A DNA stretch of 49,792 bases from Prevotellaceae bacterium (GTDB taxonomy: Bacteria; Bacteroidota; Bacteroidia; Bacteroidales; Bacteroidaceae), in contig JAFLUT010000007.1 in assembly GCA_022508665.1 (NCBI GenBank), positions 1 to 49,792 of the forward strand. The letters are read 5' to 3'. The first letter of the stretch is position 1. Each line of letters starts with the position of its first letter. Below the pieces are notes generated by a model that saw only the letters and a program-made list of their open reading frames with translations, was not told the origin of the DNA and did no database searches. Below, in pieces: positions 45,122 to 49,792 of the stretch. The position numbers and the translations under genes were made by a program.

Positions 45122-46775
45122 ATGAAACAATTTTTTCCAAAAGAGATTAAAATTCACTTTAACTTACGCCAACCGAAATCACAGCAGCCTACTGCTGTTT
45201 TTCTTGTTGTTTATATAAAAAATAAACAATACAAAATTCCGATCGGTGCAAAGGTTTATCCGTCCCATTGGTCAAAGAAATATGAACAAGCGATTGTAAG
45301 TTGGAGGTTAAACGATATTGATAATAACAATAATACAATCGTTAATGAAAAAATCAAGTCAATTATTTCCAAACTTTCCAAACTTTTTACATATCTTTGT
45401 TTGGAGGATGATATTGTCCCAACAATAAAAGATGTAATAATGGGCAGGAAACCAAAACCAACAATTGATATAAAAGATGTGCTTTTGAGTGGAATAAATA
45501 AAGATAGCACATTATCGGAGAAAACAAAAGGAAACAAACGTAATTATGTATCGCATTTATGCGAGTTCCTCGAAAGCGATGAGGCTCACCCCTTAAAATA
45601 AAAAATTTTAAGGATCTTGCTAAAACAGAAGTTTTTGAGGTTTTTAGGAATAATATAACGAGACGGCCTCATAAAGAGGGCGGGGATGTTGGCAAAGAAA
45701 AAAGATTAAGAGTCGGGTTTGCAAATAAAATTGCAAAGGAAATAAAGACTATGCTTAGGCATTATGCCGTAAAAAACAAGGAGGGCTTTCTAACGCTGAC
45801 GGATGTTGATAATATAGTTCTTCTGCTACCGACAGACCTCTCAGATGATGACAACAAGATTTTCCTCCGTGATGATGAAGTTTTGAAATTGTATAACTAT
45901 GAGTGCGAAGACCCAAAGGATGCAGTAGTGAAAGATTTGTTTGTGCTGGAATGTACTGTTGGGTTTCGTATTAGTGAAATTATCGAAATCAAAAAACATA
46001 TTCAGTATAGCGAGAACGGTAAAATATACATAAATTTCAAGCCTGAAAAGACAAAAAGGTCAAAAGCAAAAGTTGATTGTGTCGTACATTTTGACCTTGC
46101 AAAAAAAAAATCCTAATGAAATACAAAGATGTTGATTTCCCCCAAATTGATATAAAAGGGGATTACGACCGTCGCATCAAGAAAATAAGTAAAAAATGTG
46201 GGTTTGTAGAATTTTGCGAGCAAGTGAGGCACTATGATGGCGAAGAAGAAGCGAGGTCTCCAAAGGTGGAAAAATACAAATTGATTTCTTCCAATACCGC
46301 ACGGCATACATTTATAGTGCTTATGTTATTGCGTAAATTCCCGTTTGAAGAGATACAGCGTTTTACAGGTCACAAAAGTTACGATATGATACTTTATTAC
46401 AGCCAACGACTAAAACAGATAGATTACGAAAACTTTGAACAACTGAAAAAAGAACACCCTGAGCAGGTGTTGCTGTCTTGCGATGAGGCTGATAATGGAG
46501 GGCTTATTTCTGCTGTATCTCCAGCACAACAAATTAACCCAGACAATAATTATTTTCTGAGATTGTACAATGAAAAAAAGTATCAAGAAGAGGTGAAAGA
46601 GTTAAAAGACATTTTGGTATATTTAGGTGCTGATTATAGAGACATTGCGGACACTGACGACAAAGACTATTTGAGCCATCTGCTATATGGGCAATTTGAG
46701 CGTAAACTTTTGGAAGAGGGGTTGGAAAGGAAGTTGATAAAAAGCATTTACAATACATTGGATTTACCTCTTTAA
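45122..46775 (+). pseudogene. Tyrosine recombinase disrupted by two -1 frameshifts
   Basis: Three consecutive frames give one integrase. 45122-45601 (159 aa) is the arm-binding and start of the core-binding domain. From ~45592 the reading continues in the -1 frame to 46116. After the A10 run at 46101-46110 it shifts -1 again and ends at 46775. The catalytic arginine is in VGFRISE (codon at 45967), the second arginine in NTARHTF (codon at 46302), GHKS carries the box II histidine, and the tyrosine is YY (second Y nine after that histidine). The first histidine of HxxR is replaced by asparagine. The second break is at a perfect A AAA AAA slippery heptamer, so programmed frameshifting is possible there; the first (between 45583 and 45598, ccccttaaaa) has no good slip site and looks like a deleted base. 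On balance it is a decaying gene. Confidence 0.8.
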
Positions 46776-46863
46776 AAAAGACAAGAAAAATTATTTACCG
46801 TGGTTGAGGCTGTACACAACGACCTAAAAAGAAATGATAACTAATTGTATGGCTTACCTATTA

Positions 46864-46883
46864 GGGAACACCCTCCACAGGGG
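46864..46883. repeat. 20-bp direct repeat, left copy, flanking the resolvase
   Basis: GGGAACACCCTCCACAGGGG matches 47768-47787 in the same orientation with a single difference. The two copies bracket the resolvase gene and its promoter (spacing ~900 nt). Confidence 0.7.
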
Positions 46884-46931
46884 ACTGGGATGGCGTTGTT
46901 TTGATGAAAAAGGTACACGCATAGTAAGTAC

Positions 46932-47573
46932 CTATTTCCGCAAAATTCGTGTAATTGACTGTACCGTAGAGGGATTTACCTTGTGTCTTTCCGCTAACGC
47001 CCTCACGCTATAAAGTTTACCCTTTACGCCCTTTGCTTTTTCTCGTAAGTCTGCAACCAAGGCAGGATAATCTTTCTCATATTCTTTAATTGTTTTACGA
47101 TACCCGACTTTTCTGCCAACTTTACCTCCATTAGCACGAAAATAGGTGTACCCAGAACGCATACGCTCTCTTATATTGCCACGCTCTAACTCTGCACATA
47201 CCGCTAACGTGGAAAGCATAACGAGGAAAAAGGGATTTTCTTTACCATCTGAAAAAATGCTGATATTCTCCTTTTTGAAAAAAACATTGACACCCTGCTC
47301 TTTCAATTCAAGAACTGTTTTCAAGAGTTCGCCTGCATTCCTGCCAAGTCTTGACAGTTCCCAAGAAACGATGGTTGCTTGCTCTTTGATGGCACAGTCT
47401 ATGGCGTTTGAAAGCATTGGGCGGTCTGCCACCTTTTTTGCTCCACTTATTTTTTCAGCATAACTGCCTACTATCTCATATTTGCCAACTGCCCAATCCT
47501 CCAACTCTTTAACTTGACGGTCGAAATCTTGTGTATGTGTTGAAACTCTACAATATAAAACTGCTTTTTCCAT
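46932..47573 (-). CDS. Serine recombinase (resolvase/invertase family)
   Basis: 213 aa. The N-terminal resolvase domain has YCRVST with catalytic S11, then SWELSRLGRNAGELL, and the C-terminal ~45 residues form a helix-turn-helix (YSVRALAERHKVNPSTVQS). This is the size of small resolvases and invertases. It could resolve cointegrates or invert a nearby segment. It has its own strong promoter at 47602-47632 and is flanked by 20-bp direct repeats. It faces the recombinase pseudogene. Confidence 0.92.
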   Translation of the reverse strand: MEKAVLYCRVSTHTQDFDRQVKELEDWAVGKYEIVGSYAEKISGAKKVADRPMLSNAIDCAIKEQATIVSWELSRLGRNAGELLKTVLELKEQGVNVFFKKENISIFSDGKENPFFLVMLSTLAVCAELERGNIRERMRSGYTYFRANGGKVGRKVGYRKTIKEYEKDYPALVADLREKAKGVKGKLYSVRALAERHKVNPSTVQSITRILRK

Positions 47574-47601
47574 ATCCTTTTATTGTTTTTGTTTGACGAT
47601 A

Positions 47602-47632
47602 CAAAGTTAGCCAAAAATCCCGATGTAACAAA
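47602..47632 (-). promoter_or_regulatory. Promoter of the resolvase gene
   Basis: On the minus strand: TTTG (47629-47632), 19 nt, TAACTTTG (47602-47609), an excellent Bacteroidota promoter, ~29 nt before the ATG. Confidence 0.8.
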
Positions 47633-47693
47633 GTGTTTCAATAACCTTTGTATGTTTTTAACCTAAAAGATTAAAATAATATAAAAACACCCT

Positions 47694-47721
47694 CATTTTG
47701 CAGCCTCAACATTGCAAAATG
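47694..47721. repeat. 9-bp inverted repeat upstream of the small ORF
   Basis: CATTTTGCA (47694-47702) is the exact reverse complement of 47713-47721. It lies between the divergent resolvase and replication-like genes, so it could be an operator or an origin-related site. Confidence 0.55.
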
Positions 47722-47767
47722 TAAATTATATCCGCACATCCATTAAAACCATACATTGCCCCATAAG

Positions 47768-47787
47768 GGGAACACCCTCCATAGGGG
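47768..47787. repeat. 20-bp direct repeat, right copy, flanking the resolvase
   Basis: GGGAACACCCTCCATAGGGG, one base different from the copy at 46864-46883. Adjacent CCTCC and GGAGG can pair locally. Confidence 0.7.
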
Positions 47788-47964
47788 CGGGGGAGGTATG
47801 TTACCTGTTTTGAAACAGAAAAAGTCCATAATACCCCTCTGTCAAAAAACGGTCTTGTAAAAAAATTTTTTGAAAAAAATGCTTGTTTTCGTTTCCACTC
47901 TACACCATACTACACTATATTTATAGTAGAGGGGCAACCCATAACATTTATAAAAATTATTTTT

Positions 47965-48099
47965 ATGAGTAGACAATACAGAAAGTTAAGCGAAGAACAC
48001 CGAAAACGTATATCGCAAGCGATGAAAGCATATTGGGAGGCGATACCTTATGCACCACAAGAAACTAATATAAATGATAAAAAAGAAAAAAAGCAATGA
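47965..48099 (+). CDS. Small basic protein of 44 residues
   Basis: Starts MSRQYRKLSEEHRKRISQAM and ends in a lysine-rich tail. The N-terminal half resembles a short DNA-binding helix pair such as NUMOD3-like motifs, but this is only a likeness. Its stop overlaps the next ATG (ATGA), indicating translational coupling to the replication-like gene. No promoter of the usual type is seen; the upstream 47890-47935 segment has the direct repeat ctacaccata/ctacactata. Confidence 0.6.
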   Translation: MSRQYRKLSEEHRKRISQAMKAYWEAIPYAPQETNINDKKEKKQ

Positions 48100-49164
48100 A
48101 ATTCAACACAAACATTGATAAATGCGAATTATTTGGCACAACACCACAAAACTTGATGGAATATGTTTCAAAAGTTTCCGTGGGCGATGTTTTGAAACGA
48201 GAAGGCTATACCTTAACCGCCACACAAACAGATGGTTTTGTAGGGATGGACAGGAATACAAGTGTCACCTATTCGGTACGAATAGGCGATAACGAATTAG
48301 GAAAACTAACTTTCAAAAGTTCAAGAAGGTACAAAGGGGTGTGGACTTTCAGAGTTGACAACCGTGTGTTCTATACCTCGTTTTGGGAGATGCCCGACGT
48401 GAACTCAAATAGCAAAGACTGTTGCTCTGACATTGTTTCTGTACAAGAAAATCCATTGCAGAACATAGAGTATAAAGTGCCGATTGGAGACAAGGCACTT
48501 GTGGAACTGCTATCAAAAAAAAGGTTATCAAACAGGTGTGTTGCTATATATCCTCAACACAGATATTCCGCTTTCGGATTTATTCCTTTAATTTTGGATG
48601 ATTTATGCCTTAATCTTAAAAACAGTAACAAAATTAGAGGTCGCTCTTGACACGAATGTCAATGCAGGGCTGCGGATAAAAAGAATACGTAAAAATACAG
48701 ACGGTTTCAATCTGATTTTGCACGGGCGTAATGTCAGAGAAGAAGAACGCTTGATTGGATGTGGTGTGTGGCATAATCTTTCAAGAAAGAAACTTGAAAG
48801 CAATCCGAGCGAATACATTGAAAACTACAAAGGTTTATCATTAAAAACCTATTCCAAAATGGATGAGATAGCGGACGTTGGAAGAAAACAATACATTGCC
48901 GAATGGAACGGTTTGAGGGATAAAATGTGGAGGGCGGAGATTTCCGCCAAAAGTGAGGATGTAAAAGACTGGTTGGATTATTGTGGACGCTCAAACGATA
49001 AAACGCTTCATTCCCCTTGCATAATGCAGTTTATTTACCGTCTTTCTGAACCTGATTATCGCTTGCGTTTTTGGCGTTGGCAGTCACGAAGACTTATGCG
49101 TTATACCCGCAAAACAGACGATGCAAAATTTGATGTGTTTGATGTTATTGTAGGCAATATCTGA
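48096..49164 (+). pseudogene. Frameshifted protein, possible replication initiator
   Basis: Frame 1 (48096-48650) and frame 2 (48598-49164) join as one ~350-residue protein if one base is skipped between 48593 and 48650; the A-run at 48620-48624 (cttaaaaacag) is the likely place. The joined middle reads LDDLCLNLKTVTKLEVALDTN. Later, LKTYSKMDEI and WRAEISAK recall the Y-x-K and R-x-E patterns of Rep_trans-type rolling-circle initiators and filamentous-phage replication proteins. No database match was made; this assignment is tentative. It follows the 44-aa gene with an ATGA overlap. Confidence 0.5.
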
Positions 49165-49523
49165 CGAACAAAGAAGCGGGTTTGGGAGGATGTAACAAGT
49201 TACCCTCTCACAACCTACTTTTTTGTCTTTTTTGTCTAAAAATCAAACAATTATCAAATTTCAAATTGTAATCATTTTTGTACATTACAAAATATACAAA
49301 AAATCCTTATAAAGGAACTCTGTAAAAAACGCCTCAACGGTAAACAAACAACCTCAGAATTAACAAAATTTAGCCTTAAAAGATTGATAAAAAAGTCGGA
49401 TTTCTACAAAAGAAACAGAAATAAACACTAACTTTGCAAAATAAAAAAAGAACAAAAACAAGAATAAACAAGAGGTAACTTATTGATTTTTAGAGATAAT
49501 CAAAATCTTCTCAGGATTTCGGA
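49165..49523. other. AT-rich non-coding stretch
   Basis: No gene seen on either strand. A TAACTTTG box on the plus strand at 49429-49436 could be a promoter pointing right, but no gene with support follows. Low-complexity A-rich runs dominate. Confidence 0.5.
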
Positions 49524-49582
49524 ATGTCAAGAAACAAAGCGAAAGATAAACGCTTTTTTCCATATATGGTATCCCTCGCTCG

Positions 49583-49650
49583 CGTCTGCCGTTGCAGACG
49601 GATTACCCACTATCTGACGATAGTTTCGGCGCAAGGACATTGCAAAGATA
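49583..49650 (-). promoter_or_regulatory. Promoter-like box with two hairpins
   Basis: The minus strand has TATCTTTG at 49643-49650. Immediately downstream are two small hairpins, ACTATC/GATAGT (49609-49624, 4-nt loop) and CGTCTGC/GCAGACG (49583-49600, 4-nt loop). No protein-coding gene follows within 2 kb on that strand, so it may be a short RNA or a stranded leader of a moved gene. Confidence 0.45.
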
Positions 49651-49734
49651 TGGCAAAAATTTTACATACGAAAGTTTTGTGCTGGAAATGTCCTTTGTTC
49701 TCTATCCTTTTTGCTCTTTTTGTGTTCGGGATGA

Positions 49735-49792
49735 CGGCGGCTGACCTCTGAAACTCCCTGCCGTTCACGATTACAATAGTCAGCCGTGACAA
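49735..49792 (-). repeat. Dispersed repeat, copy 3 (right contig end, inverted)
   Basis: Read on the minus strand it starts ttgtcacggctgactattg and matches the left-end copy almost exactly up to tttcagagg. After that the sequences differ, with a new GTCAGCCG that is inverted relative to the repeat's own CGGCTGAC. The window ends inside the repeat. Confidence 0.88.

Larger units (their letters stand above)
45122..49164. mobile_element. Degraded integrative element
   Basis: A run of genes of AT-rich composition and non-housekeeping type: a tyrosine recombinase with two frameshifts, a serine resolvase, a 44-aa basic protein and a frameshifted protein that may initiate replication. It adjoins rlmD and extends to the right end of the window. 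Boundaries are uncertain; I found no convincing attachment repeats. The right-hand dispersed repeat (49735-49792) may be part of it or independent. Confidence 0.65.

Noticed and set aside
45096-49460. Similar A-rich strings near 45096 and 49445 as possible attachment sites
   Set aside because: They are low-complexity (aacaaaaacaa) and could match by chance; not used as element ends.
49524-49751. 75-residue open frame at the right end
   Set aside because: It spans the hairpins and the -7-like box of the opposite strand and runs into the repeat; composition is not protein-like and it has no support.

Overview
The window looks like a contig from a Bacteroidales genome, most likely a Prevotella-like member of Prevotellaceae. 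Three things point there. Most confident promoters have the Bacteroidota form (TTTG, about 19-20 nt, TAnnTTTG). Several proteins belong to Bacteroidales-typical families (DUF3256, DUF4348-like lipoprotein, UpxY-type antiterminator, type-A C-terminal sorting tails). Start codons show no strong Shine-Dalgarno sequences. The first ~79 bases and the last ~58 bases are copies of one dispersed repeat in opposite orientation, with a third copy at 36.2 kb, so the contig probably ends where a high-copy repeat broke the assembly.

Layout. 0.3-4.7 kb: two secreted hydrolases, a GH128-like glycoside hydrolase and an M64 metallopeptidase. 4.9-14.1 kb: a compact leftward run encoding a TolC/MacA/MacB-type efflux pump (ATPase and permease on separate genes), a DUF3256 protein, an iron alcohol dehydrogenase and UvrA. 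14.2-14.6 kb: RNase P RNA (rnpB) on the minus strand. 14.7-27.0 kb: a leftward surface-polysaccharide operon opened by an UpxY-type NusG homologue. It carries a Wzx flippase, a Wzy polymerase, three LicD-family phosphotransferases, an IspD/TarI-like cytidylyltransferase, an SDR epimerase, two glycosyltransferases, a nucleotidyltransferase-family protein and a secreted protein of unknown function. The LicD plus IspD-like combination suggests a phospho-alditol- or phosphocholine-like decoration. 27.1-28.9 kb: a divergent phosphohexomutase, plausibly supplying sugar phosphates.

29.0-34.1 kb: dnaX-trmB-mrp-pseudouridine synthase, a tightly overlapping housekeeping operon. 34.2-36.0 kb: a secreted CotH-like protein. 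36.0-36.5 kb: a repeat-rich intergenic region. 36.5-39.2 kb: DUF4348-like lipoprotein, murB and a PhnP-like metallo-beta-lactamase-fold hydrolase. 39.2-39.7 kb: a nested palindromic repeat and the pheS promoter. 39.7-42.5 kb: pheS followed by a DpnII-like restriction endonuclease and a beta-class adenine methyltransferase. 42.5-44.8 kb: rlmD and an RluA-type pseudouridine synthase.

45.1-49.2 kb: an AT-rich mobile island with a tyrosine recombinase broken by two -1 frameshifts, a serine resolvase flanked by near-identical 20-bp direct repeats, a 44-residue basic protein, and a frameshifted protein that may be a replication initiator. The reading frames I examined in the other ~45 kb are intact, so the breaks in the island are more likely real decay or programmed frameshifting than random sequencing error.

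Most noteworthy: the repeat family that bounds the contig; several intergenic arrays with 22-24-bp periods; the ISPD/LicD-like polysaccharide chemistry; and the small island with clustered frameshifts and a resolvase between direct repeats.
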